64,000 bases of DNA from Methanosarcina sp. 2.H.T.1A.6 (lineage in GTDB: Archaea; Halobacteriota; Methanosarcinia; Methanosarcinales; Methanosarcinaceae): contig NZ_JJOY01000005.1 of the NCBI RefSeq assembly GCF_000979455.1, positions 124,001-188,000 of the forward strand, read 5' to 3'. Each line of letters opens with the position of its first letter. Within the stretch, counting starts at the first letter, position 1. A model generated the notes under the pieces. That model was given only the letters and a program-made list of their open reading frames with translations, made no database searches and had not been told where the DNA came from. Made by a program: the position numbers and the translations under genes. This document shows, piece by piece, positions 1 through 7,907 of the stretch.

Positions 1-42
1 GCAGTTTCTGATGAAAGTGGTTTGAGACTGATCTCTAAGTAA
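1..42 (+). CDS. possible 3' end of an upstream gene (partial)
   Basis: Frame 1 is open from the window edge and reads AVSDESGLRLISK before a TAA. Too short to identify; it may simply be chance. The following bases up to about 330 are AT-rich and look intergenic. Confidence 0.2.
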   Translation, partial: AVSDESGLRLISK

Positions 43-389
43 TGGAATTCCCTTAACGGATTTTTTAAATTTTCGTTAGTCTGAATTTCCAATAAACTTG
101 CTTTATCTAAATATTGAAACCTGCTGCTGTACCTCTCTAAAAAAAGATAATTTTCGATCTTTATCTTTTATACTAAAGATCGTTTGTTTGAATTTTCATT
201 TTTTATTGTATAGCACACTCAATTTTTGCTGTTGTATTGTTATTGTATTATATCTATAGACACAACGTTGAGTATAGTACATGCATAATGACGACTGAAC
301 CATCTCGCAGGCATGTCTGTATCGTGTGCTTGATTGTTTTTTCCAGACCTTTTTATTTACTTCTCTAACCATCCGCAGGTCCAGTTTGA
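43..389. other. AT-rich intergenic region
   Basis: No convincing coding frame on either strand. It lies downstream of the minus-strand gene that ends at 390. The TATATCTATAGAC stretch near 250-262 could be a promoter-like sequence, but no start with a ribosome binding site follows on the plus strand. Confidence 0.5.
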
Positions 390-965
390 TCAGCAGATGT
401 CGTATCCGATGATAAAAGTCCCCTGCCCTACCCGCGGCTTGAGGCCCATTACAGACCTGATGTACTCGTCTGAAGGGGTGGATGGGGACGCGAGCACGGT
501 ATTAGCCACGTTGCTCACACATTCTACTTCTTTACAACTCTGGGGAGGGAGTACAACAGTCATCGGTTCTTTTTTTGTGCTCTGCGGCTTTGGTACTGCA
601 TTTCTGTAAATTACAAAATTTCCCATCACCATCATATCCTTGCAATTTTTACATTCTTCGAGTTTTTCGGGGTCATAGACATCTTCACCTACTTTCTCCC
701 CATACTGCATTAGAATGACATTTGGTCCCTCTGGCCAGACGTAGTCCATGTTGGTTGTAAAGGCTATGATTACCTGGCGTTTGAAAACCTCTTTGATCCC
801 CTGGTTATCTCCGATTCCCATGCCCATCAAGACCGCCCCTTCGGCTTTTTTCTCGAGCTCAAATATTTTCTCTTTATCTTCTTCATTCAAAATGTATGTA
901 TCTTCCACGCCTTTGATGGCTTTAATCCTGCAGAGGACATTCTGGATAATATCTTGACATTCCAA
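390..965 (-). CDS. conserved-looking hypothetical protein, cysteine-containing, 191 aa
   Basis: I do not recognise a named family. The protein is soluble, with no signal peptide or membrane segment, moderately acidic, and has scattered Cys residues: C3, C12, a CKNC pair near residue 105, a CKEVEC pair near 143-149, and a C-terminal Cys. This pattern could bind metal or form disulfides, but no known motif fits. The start is TTG, because no ATG or GTG lies in frame after the preceding stop; a weak GGGGTA sits upstream. The codon pattern and length argue for a real gene. It stands alone, with long AT-rich gaps on both sides, and the plus-strand frames over it are shadows. Confidence 0.65.
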   Translation of the reverse strand: MECQDIIQNVLCRIKAIKGVEDTYILNEEDKEKIFELEKKAEGAVLMGMGIGDNQGIKEVFKRQVIIAFTTNMDYVWPEGPNVILMQYGEKVGEDVYDPEKLEECKNCKDMMVMGNFVIYRNAVPKPQSTKKEPMTVVLPPQSCKEVECVSNVANTVLASPSTPSDEYIRSVMGLKPRVGQGTFIIGYDIC

Positions 966-1622
966 AGCTGATACCCCATGTTGTTTTTAATCCTATGTTG
1001 CATTGTTCAGGTATAAAATATGATCTTATATAGGTTATCTGTATAATGTCAGGTGCCTTATTTTCAGGGCATCCTTTCTTCAGACTATTTTCTACTCTTT
1101 TCTTTTATATATTTTTCTTATATTATATTTCATCTATTATATCGTCAATTTCTAATATTCTGTATGATTATACTATACCCCGAGTAAAATAGACAATTTT
1201 CGGCTTTTATTTTTATAAAAATTATAAAAGTCCGTGCGATAAATAACTGAATTGTTTCAAAAGTTTATTTTCACTTTTACCCATAATCCTCTGATTTGCC
1301 AGCTTTACCTTACTATTTTCTGAACTGATCTTTTTTCCTGCTGGACGATGTGCTCAGTAACAGAGCACATGTAAAATGCACACCCTATTATAGAGTTTCA
1401 AGCCTAGTATCTTTTTGGAAGATGCCTGACAACATATAATATGGGACGTATTCAGACTGTATAAATTATCACTCCCTGCTCAGGTTATGCAGTTGAGAAA
1501 AGGATGGCATGTGCGAAGTGTCGATATTTTTCCTGATTTCAGAAGTTTTCAAAATGGATAAATATCAAATAAATGGTGTTTTTACATAATCATTTTTTAA
1601 AATTAGTATTGTTTCAAATTAT
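966..1622. other. AT-rich intergenic region
   Basis: About 650 bases of low-GC DNA without a supported gene on either strand. It holds the upstream region of the minus-strand gene starting at 965 and the downstream end of the small gene at 1623-1796. Confidence 0.5.
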
Positions 1623-1796
1623 TTAGTTACTCCTCTCTAAACACATTACCTTTTTTCCATAGTGTTTTATAAGTATTTCTACTTCATCTTCTCTGTTAAC
1701 CTCTGACGAATATTCTGCCCGGGTTCTTTCGACATTTACCGTCATTTGTATCGTTGTTTTGCGCTTTTCTTCTTCAATTCCCCTGAAATAGACCAC
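1623..1796 (-). CDS. small charged protein, 57 aa, probably translated from a leaderless mRNA
   Basis: A GTG-started frame of 57 codons reads like real protein: it begins MVYFRGIEEEKRKTT, has a strongly charged body with many Glu, Lys and Arg, and ends near KKVMCLERSN. There is no membrane segment or signal peptide. No Shine-Dalgarno sequence precedes the GTG. Instead a good TATA element (TATAAAAT on the minus strand, plus coordinates 1818-1825) is centred about 26 bases before it, the spacing expected if transcription starts at or next to the GTG. It lies divergent to the first S-layer gene. No function can be given; a small DNA- or RNA-binding role is only a guess. The alternative is a chance frame in the S-layer promoter region. 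Confidence 0.5.
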   Translation of the reverse strand: MVYFRGIEEEKRKTTIQMTVNVERTRAEYSSEVNREDEVEILIKHYGKKVMCLERSN

Positions 1797-1817
1797 AAAA
1801 GATTTAATAATGCAATT

Positions 1818-1825
1818 ATTTTATA
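1818..1825 (-). promoter_or_regulatory. TATA box for the small leaderless gene
   Basis: Minus strand reads TATAAAAT, centred about 26 nt before the GTG at 1796. The same AT-rich patch could also serve the plus-strand S-layer gene. It lies just outside the duplicated segment, so the second S-layer gene lacks it. Confidence 0.4.
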
Positions 1826-1829
1826 GAAC

Positions 1830-1996
1830 ACTTGTAATCCAATTTAGAGGGATAAGGAGGGAATGAAATCCTCTTCGGCAATCGACGAAATTGATAAGTC
1901 TGATTTGGTGAAGAATGGTGAAACCCTTTAAGTGTTTGATCCCGACACTTCTTCTTACATACGATATATCTTAACAAACATGGAGGAAACAATAAT
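1830..1996 (+). promoter_or_regulatory. S-layer gene leader/promoter, first copy
   Basis: About 165 bases upstream of the first S-layer gene are repeated, with substitutions, at 4421-4584 upstream of the second. Conserved parts include ATACGATATATCTTAACA at 1959-1976 (TATA-like) and a strong GGAGG at 1982-1986 just before the ATG. Two short inverted repeats are visible: AGAGGGAT with ATCCTCT (about 1849-1876), and AAGTGT with ACACTT (about 1930-1950). A 22-codon open frame (1863-1931), with AAGGAGGGA directly before its ATG, lies inside. In the second copy that frame has ATA for ATG and an early stop, so it is probably not selected. Confidence 0.5.
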
Positions 1997-3997
1997 ATGA
2001 AGAGATTTGCAGCAGTATCACTGGCTGTTCTCATGCTTCTCACTGTATTTGCATCCGCCGCAAGTGCAGCAGACGTAATTGAGATCCGTGGCCCAGTGTA
2101 CAACGGCTCTGATATCAACGACATTATTAGTACATATGGCGTTGGTGGCACCCTTACAATCGATGCAACCAAGTTTGCAGCATTTTACTATGACATTGAC
2201 GATAATGTGACAACCGAAACCCTTTCCATTGTAACAAAACCCGACACTAAAGGCAATGTCATTGGAGAAGGCGGAATTGTCTACTCAACAACCATTCAGA
2301 ATGTTGCTTACGAATATGAAAATGCAGCCGCTGGCTGGAGCAACTACAGCCTGATCGGTTTCTTCGCAGATAAGTACATCCCGATCAACCCTGACAAAGC
2401 TGACAAGCTCGCAAAGCTCGTCCTTGACAGCGATGACAAGTACACCATCAGAACCGGCGAACTCCTTGACCTCGGCGAAGGCTATGCTATTGAAGCCAAG
2501 CAGGTCGATGTTGACGGTGAGAAAGTCTGGCTCGAGTTCTCCAAGGACGGAGAATTTGTAGATGATGAAATCATCTCAGTCGGTGCCGGTGCTAACACCT
2601 GGGAAGTCGAACTTGATGACGTGCAGGACGAAGACGATGTCGTTGTTCTCAGAGTCCATGTCAACCAGGTCTTCCAGGGCGCAGTAGACAGCATTGCCCA
2701 GATCGAAGGTCTCTGGCTCATTGACTACGCAAACGCAATGACAATCGAGTCTGACGATGAATTCGGCGAACTCAATGATGTTTCAATCAACGGTAAAACC
2801 CTTACCATCACCAACGAAGACACCTTCACCCTTACCAGGGATGACGCAGATGAAATCGCTGAGGGCATGTTCTTCAAGACCGCTGACACCAGCTCCAATG
2901 TGCTCAGGTTCTACGTCATGAAGGAAATCACAGAGCCCGGCACCTATGAACTCAGAGGACAGGTAGCCTCCGGCACAGGTGACTTCACCTGGGATGCAAC
3001 CAAATTCGCTGGCTTCTACTATGACATCAACGACGATGTCTCCACAGAATCCCTCAAAGTTTCCGGTATTAAAGGAAACGTGATTCCTGAAGGCGGCCTC
3101 GTTTATTCGACCACCATCGAGAACGTTGATTACGAGTACTCCAATGTAAAGGCAAACTGGGGACAGTACCCTGTTATCGGCTTCTTTGCAGAAGAATACA
3201 TCCCACTCAACGCTGACAAAGCTGACAAGCTTGCAAAGCTCATCCTTGACAGCGACGACAAGTACACCATCAGAACCGGCGAACTCCTCGACCTCGGCGA
3301 AGGCTATGCTATCGAAGCCAAGCAGGTCGATGTTGACGGTGAGAAAGTCTGGCTCGAATTCACCAAAGACGGAGAATTCGTAGATGACGAAATCATCTCA
3401 GTCGGTGTCGGTGACAACACCTGGGAAGTCGAACTTGATGACATCCAGGACGAAGACGATGTCGTTGTCCTCAGAGTGCACGTCAACCAGGTCTTCCAGG
3501 GCGCAGTCGACAGCATTGCCCAGATCGAAGGTCTCTGGCTCATTGACTACGCAAACGCAATGACCATCGAGTCTGATGACGAATTCGGTAACCTCGACGA
3601 TGTTTCCATCAACGGTCCAACCCTTACCATCAAAAATGAAGACACCTTCACTCTGACCAGGGACTCCGAAGAGGAAATTGGTCAGGGCATGTACTTCAAG
3701 ATCGCTGACACCTCTGCTAGCGACCTCAGGTACTACCCATACGTTGAGAAGACCATTGGCGACGAAGGTCCAAAAGAAGATGATACTCCATCCGAGACCG
3801 AGCCTAAAAACAATGATACTGAAGAAGTAACCACAACCGAGACTGAACCAGTAGGCGACGTAACTCCAACCGAGACTGAACCTGTAACTGGCGAAACCGA
3901 GACCGAAGAAGAACCAGCAGACACTCCTGGATTCGGAGTTGTCCTTGGCCTTGTAGGACTCCTCGCAGTTGTTTACCTCGTCAGGAGAAACAACTAA
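1997..3997 (+). CDS. major S-layer protein, tandem DUF1608 domains, PGF-CTERM anchor (copy 1)
   Basis: 666 aa. This is the Methanosarcina S-layer tile protein type: a signal peptide (MKRFAAVSLAVLMLLTVFA, cleaved near residue 24 after ASA), two S-layer duplication (DUF1608) domains at about residues 30-300 and 312-585, a Thr/Glu-rich stalk at about 595-640, and a C-terminal PGF motif followed by a hydrophobic helix and VRRNN, the PGF-CTERM signal recognised by archaeosortase. The tail implies proteolytic processing and lipid anchoring of the coat in the cytoplasmic membrane. The start has GGAGG 10 nt upstream. A second gene of nearly the same design follows at 4585. Within each domain the block beginning LDSDDKYTIRTGELLDLGEG is almost unchanged across all four domains of the two genes. 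Strong codon bias suggests very high expression. Confidence 0.95.
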   Translation: MKRFAAVSLAVLMLLTVFASAASAADVIEIRGPVYNGSDINDIISTYGVGGTLTIDATKFAAFYYDIDDNVTTETLSIVTKPDTKGNVIGEGGIVYSTTIQNVAYEYENAAAGWSNYSLIGFFADKYIPINPDKADKLAKLVLDSDDKYTIRTGELLDLGEGYAIEAKQVDVDGEKVWLEFSKDGEFVDDEIISVGAGANTWEVELDDVQDEDDVVVLRVHVNQVFQGAVDSIAQIEGLWLIDYANAMTIESDDEFGELNDVSINGKTLTITNEDTFTLTRDDADEIAEGMFFKTADTSSNVLRFYVMKEITEPGTYELRGQVASGTGDFTWDATKFAGFYYDINDDVSTESLKVSGIKGNVIPEGGLVYSTTIENVDYEYSNVKANWGQYPVIGFFAEEYIPLNADKADKLAKLILDSDDKYTIRTGELLDLGEGYAIEAKQVDVDGEKVWLEFTKDGEFVDDEIISVGVGDNTWEVELDDIQDEDDVVVLRVHVNQVFQGAVDSIAQIEGLWLIDYANAMTIESDDEFGNLDDVSINGPTLTIKNEDTFTLTRDSEEEIGQGMYFKIADTSASDLRYYPYVEKTIGDEGPKEDDTPSETEPKNNDTEEVTTTETEPVGDVTPTETEPVTGETETEEEPADTPGFGVVLGLVGLLAVVYLVRRNN

Positions 3998-4009
3998 ATT
4001 TTCTGAGTG

Positions 4010-4028
4010 AAGGGTTTTCTTAACCCTT
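4010..4028 (+). terminator. hairpin after S-layer copy 1
   Basis: Stem AAGGGTT/AACCCTT with loop TTCTT, starting 13 bases after the stop and followed by pyrimidine- and T-rich sequence. A similar, weaker hairpin follows copy 2. Confidence 0.55.
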
Positions 4029-4339
4029 CTCTCTTTCAATCCTTTTTTGAGTTTACTTTTTGCAGATAACTTTTTATTTGCGGATTTCTCAGTTCTGACG
4101 ATTCTTTTTAATTCTAAAATCCTGATTCTTTAAACCATCTGTTTTCTGTTCTTGATTTGATATGTGCCGTTGCCTGTGATATTTCCTTTTCCGGAAATGC
4201 CATAAAATTTACAATCTGATTAGGACAGAGGACTTCGGTAAATTCTGTTTTTTCTCCTCGTTTTTTCCATTAAGAAATATATATTATAACTAATATATAC
4301 TATCCACCGGATATAAATGTGGCACCGGATTTCCACAAA
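4029..4339. other. spacer between the duplicated S-layer units
   Basis: Up to about 4140 it is similar to the sequence after copy 2 (6650-6745). After that it diverges and holds an AT-rich patch, ATATATATTATAACTAATAT near 4278, which could supply a TATA box for the second S-layer gene because the TATA region of copy 1 is not part of the duplicated unit. Confidence 0.45.
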
Positions 4340-4420
4340 GCCAAAAAAAGTACAGCTTTAATATCTGTGTTTGCGGTTTCGATTATCGCGTTTTCAGGTT
4401 GCGTGGATGATAATGCCTAT
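4340..4420 (+). pseudogene. truncated 5' fragment of the lipoprotein gene found intact at 6782
   Basis: Reads KKSTALISVFAV, then SIIAFSGCVDDN, which matches the first 24 or so codons of the lipoprotein at 6782 (KKSIALISVFAVLMIAFSGC). The ATG is replaced by GCC. The match stops where the copied S-layer leader begins (GTAATCCAATTTAG at 4421). This is the scar of a tandem duplication that ran from the S-layer leader to inside the lipoprotein gene. Not expected to make protein. Confidence 0.75.
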
Positions 4421-4584
4421 GTAATCCAATTTAGGGGGATAAAGGGGAATAAAATCCTCTTCGGGAATAGACTAAATGGACAAGTCTGATCTGGTGAAGA
4501 AGGATGAAACCCTTTAAGCGGTCGATCCTGGCACTTCTTCTTACATACGATATATCTTAACAAACACGTGGGGGAAACAATAAA

Positions 4585-6606
4585 ATGAAGAGATTTGCAG
4601 CAGTATCATTGGCTGTTCTCATGCTTCTTACTGTATTTGCATCTGCCTCAAGTGCACAAGATGTAATTGAGGTCCGCAGTTCAGTGTTCAACGGCTCTGA
4701 TATCGACGACATTATTGATACATATGGCAACGGTACAATCCTTCCAATCGATGCTTCTCGATTTCCAATATTCTACTATGACATTGATGACAATGTGTCA
4801 ACTGAGATTGTTTTCATTGTCGATGTTCCGGGCACTGAAAACAACGTCATTGGAGAGGGTGGCCTCGTTTACGTAACCACGATTCAGCCGATTGGATACG
4901 AATACGATAATCCGGCTGCTGGCTGGAGCAACTATAGCATGATCGGTTTCGGCGCACGGAAGGCTATCCCACTCAAACCTGACAAAGCTGACAAACTTGC
5001 CCAGCTCGTTCTTGACAGTGATGACAAGTACACCATCAGAACCGGGGAACTCCTTGACCTCGGCGAAGGCTATGCTATCGAAGCCAGGCAGGTTGATGTT
5101 GACGGTAAGAAAGTCTGGCTCGAATTTACCAAAGACGGCGAATTCGTAGATGACGAGATCATCTCAGTCGATACCGGCGACAACACCTGGGATGTCGAAC
5201 TTGATGACATCCAGGACGAAGACGATGTTGTTGTCCTCAGAGTGCATGTCAACCAGGTCTTCCAGGGTGCAGTCGACAGTATTGCCCAGATTGAAGGTCT
5301 CTGGCTTATTGACTATGCAAACGCAATAACCATTGAATCTGATGACGAATTTGGCGAATTAGATGATGTTTCCATCATGGGAGATACCCTCATGGTTACC
5401 AACGAGGACACCATCACCCTTACCAGGGATAGCACAGACAAAATTCTTAATAACGTGTCCTTCAAGACAGCTGACACCAGCTCCGATGTGCTCAGGTTCT
5501 ATCTCATGCTGGAAATCAAAGAGCCAGGTGTCCATGTGATCGGGGGAACAGCCTCCTTCGGTGCAGGTAACTTCACCTGGAACGCATCCAGCTTCGCAGG
5601 CTTCTTCTATGACATCGACGACAATGTCGAAACAGAATCCCTCAGTGTTTCCAACATTGACGGAAACGTGATCCCTGAGGGCGACCTCGTTTACAAGACA
5701 AGCATTGAGAGTGTTGCCTACGAATATGAAAATGCAGCCGATGGCTGGGACCAGTACCCTGTTATAGGATTCTTCGCACAGAAGTATGTCCCGCTTAAAC
5801 CCGAAAAAGCCGACAAACTTTCAAAGCTCGTCCTTGACAGTGATGACAAGTACACCATCAGAACGGGGGAACTCCTCGACCTCGGCGAAGGCTATGCTAT
5901 CGAAGCCAGGCAGGTTGATGTTGACGGTAAGAAAGTCTGGCTCGAATTCACCAAAGACGGCGAATTCGTAGATGACGAAATCATCTCAGTCGATACCGGC
6001 GCCAACACCTGGGAAGTCGAACTCGATGACATCCAGGACGAAGACGATGTCGTTGTCCTCAGAGTGCATGTCAACCAGGTCTTCCAGGGTGCAGTCGACA
6101 GCATTGCCCAGATTGAAGGTCTCTGGCTCATTGACTATGCAAACGCAATGACCATCGAGTCTGATGACGAATTTGGTAACCTCGACGATGTTTCCATCAA
6201 CGGTTCAACCCTCACGATCAGCAATGAAGATACCTTCACCCTGACCCTGGACTCTGAAGAGGAAATCGCTGAAGGCATGTTCTTCAAAATAGGTGACACT
6301 CCTGTCAATGAACTCAGGTACTTCCCATTTGTTGTGAGGATTCTCGGTGTAGGAAACGAAACCGGAGGACTTCCTGATGTGAATGAAACCGATGTCGGAG
6401 AGGGAGTAACCCAACCTGATGAGGACGTAACTGAAACTCCAGGTGAAGGTGTAACTGAAGAACCAACTGAGGAAGCAACTGCAGGAGAAACTGAACCAGT
6501 AGAGGGCGAAACAACCCCTGCAGAAGAAGGCGCTCCTGGATTCGGAGTTGTCCTTGGTATTGTCGGACTCCTTGCAATCGTCTACCTCTTCAGGAGGAAC
6601 AACTAA
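4585..6606 (+). CDS. major S-layer protein, tandem DUF1608 domains, PGF-CTERM anchor (copy 2)
   Basis: 673 aa with the same plan as the gene at 1997: signal peptide (first 21 residues identical to copy 1), two DUF1608 domains, a Thr/Glu/Pro/Gly-rich stalk at about 590-648, and a PGFGVVLG membrane tail ending FRRNN. The central blocks of the domains are nearly identical to copy 1, while the domain N-termini and the stalk differ clearly. The two proteins could therefore form alternative or mixed coats. The leader is a copy of 1830-1996 (GTGGGGG in place of ATGGAGG before the start), but it is joined to lipoprotein-gene debris rather than to the original upstream promoter, so its transcription probably differs from copy 1. 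Confidence 0.93.
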   Translation: MKRFAAVSLAVLMLLTVFASASSAQDVIEVRSSVFNGSDIDDIIDTYGNGTILPIDASRFPIFYYDIDDNVSTEIVFIVDVPGTENNVIGEGGLVYVTTIQPIGYEYDNPAAGWSNYSMIGFGARKAIPLKPDKADKLAQLVLDSDDKYTIRTGELLDLGEGYAIEARQVDVDGKKVWLEFTKDGEFVDDEIISVDTGDNTWDVELDDIQDEDDVVVLRVHVNQVFQGAVDSIAQIEGLWLIDYANAITIESDDEFGELDDVSIMGDTLMVTNEDTITLTRDSTDKILNNVSFKTADTSSDVLRFYLMLEIKEPGVHVIGGTASFGAGNFTWNASSFAGFFYDIDDNVETESLSVSNIDGNVIPEGDLVYKTSIESVAYEYENAADGWDQYPVIGFFAQKYVPLKPEKADKLSKLVLDSDDKYTIRTGELLDLGEGYAIEARQVDVDGKKVWLEFTKDGEFVDDEIISVDTGANTWEVELDDIQDEDDVVVLRVHVNQVFQGAVDSIAQIEGLWLIDYANAMTIESDDEFGNLDDVSINGSTLTISNEDTFTLTLDSEEEIAEGMFFKIGDTPVNELRYFPFVVRILGVGNETGGLPDVNETDVGEGVTQPDEDVTETPGEGVTEEPTEEATAGETEPVEGETTPAEEGAPGFGVVLGIVGLLAIVYLFRRNN

Positions 6607-6616
6607 ATTCTGAGTG

Positions 6617-6634
6617 AGGGGTTTTTCTTGCCCT
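6617..6634 (+). terminator. weak hairpin after S-layer copy 2
   Basis: AGGG/CCCT stem around a T-rich loop in the position of the stronger hairpin after copy 1; followed by CT-rich sequence. Confidence 0.35.
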
Positions 6635-6781
6635 TCTCTCTTTCAAATCCTTTTTTGGTTTATTTTTGCAGATAACTTTTTATTTGCAGACTTCTTAGTT
6701 CTGACGATCTTTTTAATTCTGAAATCCTGATTCTTTAAACCACCTGGTTTTTCAGGGTTTTACGGATCAAGGTGAAATTCC

Positions 6782-7363
6782 ATGAAAAAAAGTATAGCTT
6801 TAATATCTGTGTTTGCGGTTTTGATGATCGCGTTTTCAGGCTGCGTGGATCAAAATTCCCCTGCAGTTAACGGGACAGATTCGGACAATCCGGAAACAAA
6901 CGCAATTTCTGAGGAAGATCTGGCTGGAATAAGTACACTTGAAACCCTTCCTGCAGGCTTTGAGTACGTTGATACCCTTCTGCTTCCCACAGATGAGACT
7001 AAAAGCGATTACAAAGCTGAAAATGTCTCCGGGGTTCTTAATGTCTCCGAAGGGATCTACAAAGACTCTAACGAAACTAACTATTATATAGACGTGATCG
7101 AGCTTGAAAATGAGGACTCTGCAAATAATTTCATCACTGCATACAAGGCTTCCTTCCCCCCATTAAGTGAAGGCTCCCGTTTTACGGATGAGTCCTTTAA
7201 CGGTCACTCCGCTGTGAAAATCACCGAGTACATAACATCCGGAGGAGAAACTGTTCCCAGATACTCCTATATCTGGAGCAATGAAAACTATGTGATAATA
7301 GTTTTCGGAAATACTGCTGAAGAAGCTCCTCTCAGGCAGCTGGCAGAAGCAACAGGATACTGA
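6782..7363 (+). CDS. putative lipoprotein, 193 aa
   Basis: N-terminal signal with a lipobox, MKKSIALISVFAVLMIAFSG then Cys21, predicts export and lipid attachment at the cell surface. The mature part starts with a low-complexity stretch (residues 22-45, Asn, Ser and Thr) and then a compact alpha/beta domain that I do not recognise by name. There are several N-glycosylation sequons. The start ATG follows AAGGTGAAATTCC. It is the gene next to the S-layer pair and its 5' end was carried along in their duplication, so it may be co-expressed or simply adjacent. A hairpin with T tail follows, so it is probably a single transcript unit. Confidence 0.75.
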   Translation: MKKSIALISVFAVLMIAFSGCVDQNSPAVNGTDSDNPETNAISEEDLAGISTLETLPAGFEYVDTLLLPTDETKSDYKAENVSGVLNVSEGIYKDSNETNYYIDVIELENEDSANNFITAYKASFPPLSEGSRFTDESFNGHSAVKITEYITSGGETVPRYSYIWSNENYVIIVFGNTAEEAPLRQLAEATGY

Positions 7364-7376
7364 TTTCTTTCAGTAG

Positions 7377-7394
7377 AGCTGACACCTTTCAGCT
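7377..7394 (+). terminator. intrinsic-like terminator after the lipoprotein gene
   Basis: AGCTGA/TCAGCT stem with a 6-base loop, then a run of T residues; begins 14 bases after the stop. Confidence 0.65.
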
Positions 7395-7453
7395 TTTTTC
7401 CTTCTTTTTTCTGATCTCTTTTTTCTTTTTTCTTATTTCTTTTTCCTTAGTCC

Positions 7454-7600
7454 GTATTAGCTCTTTTAAGCGAAGCTCACTGCTAAAACTCATAAATTAG
7501 TCCTCTTGAGCGCAGCGAAAAGGACCGCGGGCTCCCGAATCGCAATTCGGGCGAGTCGCAATTCGGGCGAGTCGCAATTCGGGCGAGTCGCAATTCGGGT
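7454..7600 (+). repeat. dispersed intergenic element, copy 1, with 16-bp tandem repeats
   Basis: Contains TTAGTCCTCTTGAGCGCAGC, then AAAAGGACCGCGGGCTCCCG and the palindrome CCCGAATCGCAATTCGGG. The part 7496-7557 is nearly identical to the reverse complement of 39790-39848 and similar to the reverse complement of 60959-61023; the left part (7454-7500) matches 61023-61075 reversed. The right end is expanded into about 3.6 copies of a 16-bp unit (GCGAGTCGCAATTCGG). The stretch from 7601 to 7833 shows no supported gene. Confidence 0.75.
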
Positions 7601-7833
7601 GGGTAAAAAGAACGGGCATCCCTAACTACACAGTTGATATACTCAGTTGATATACACAATTGATATCTGGCATCAGGTTTCCAGCATGCCTAATGCTTTT
7701 GATTTTATCTACGGCACGCAGGCGGGCTCAAGCAGGGTGCGACGCGTGGAAAGAAGGAAAAGGAGATACAACAAAAGGCCATTTCGGAATAATACCAACC
7801 CAATTAACAAGGGAGTACAAAAAGAGTAGTAAA

Positions 7834-7886
7834 GCGGATAAGAAAGAAACTCCGCAGAGTCTATTTTACTTCGGTCTCTTATCCGC
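7834..7886 (-). terminator. inverted repeat between the lipoprotein gene and fwdC
   Basis: Perfect 10-bp arms GCGGATAAGA and TCTTATCCGC around a 33-base loop, 22 bases beyond the fwdC stop. It is positioned to end or stabilise the fwdDBAC transcript. Confidence 0.4.
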
Positions 7887-7907
7887 CATACTTTTATTTT
7901 AAGTCGT

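Noticed and set aside
1816-2172. Minus-strand frame of 118 codons over the S-layer start
   Set aside because: Antisense of the signal peptide and leader region; shadow of the S-layer gene.
7647-7902. Two overlapping plus-strand frames (60 and 80 codons) between the lipoprotein and fwdC
   Set aside because: Arg/Lys-rich translation from repeat-derived sequence, no RBS, and overlaps the inverted repeat; not credible.
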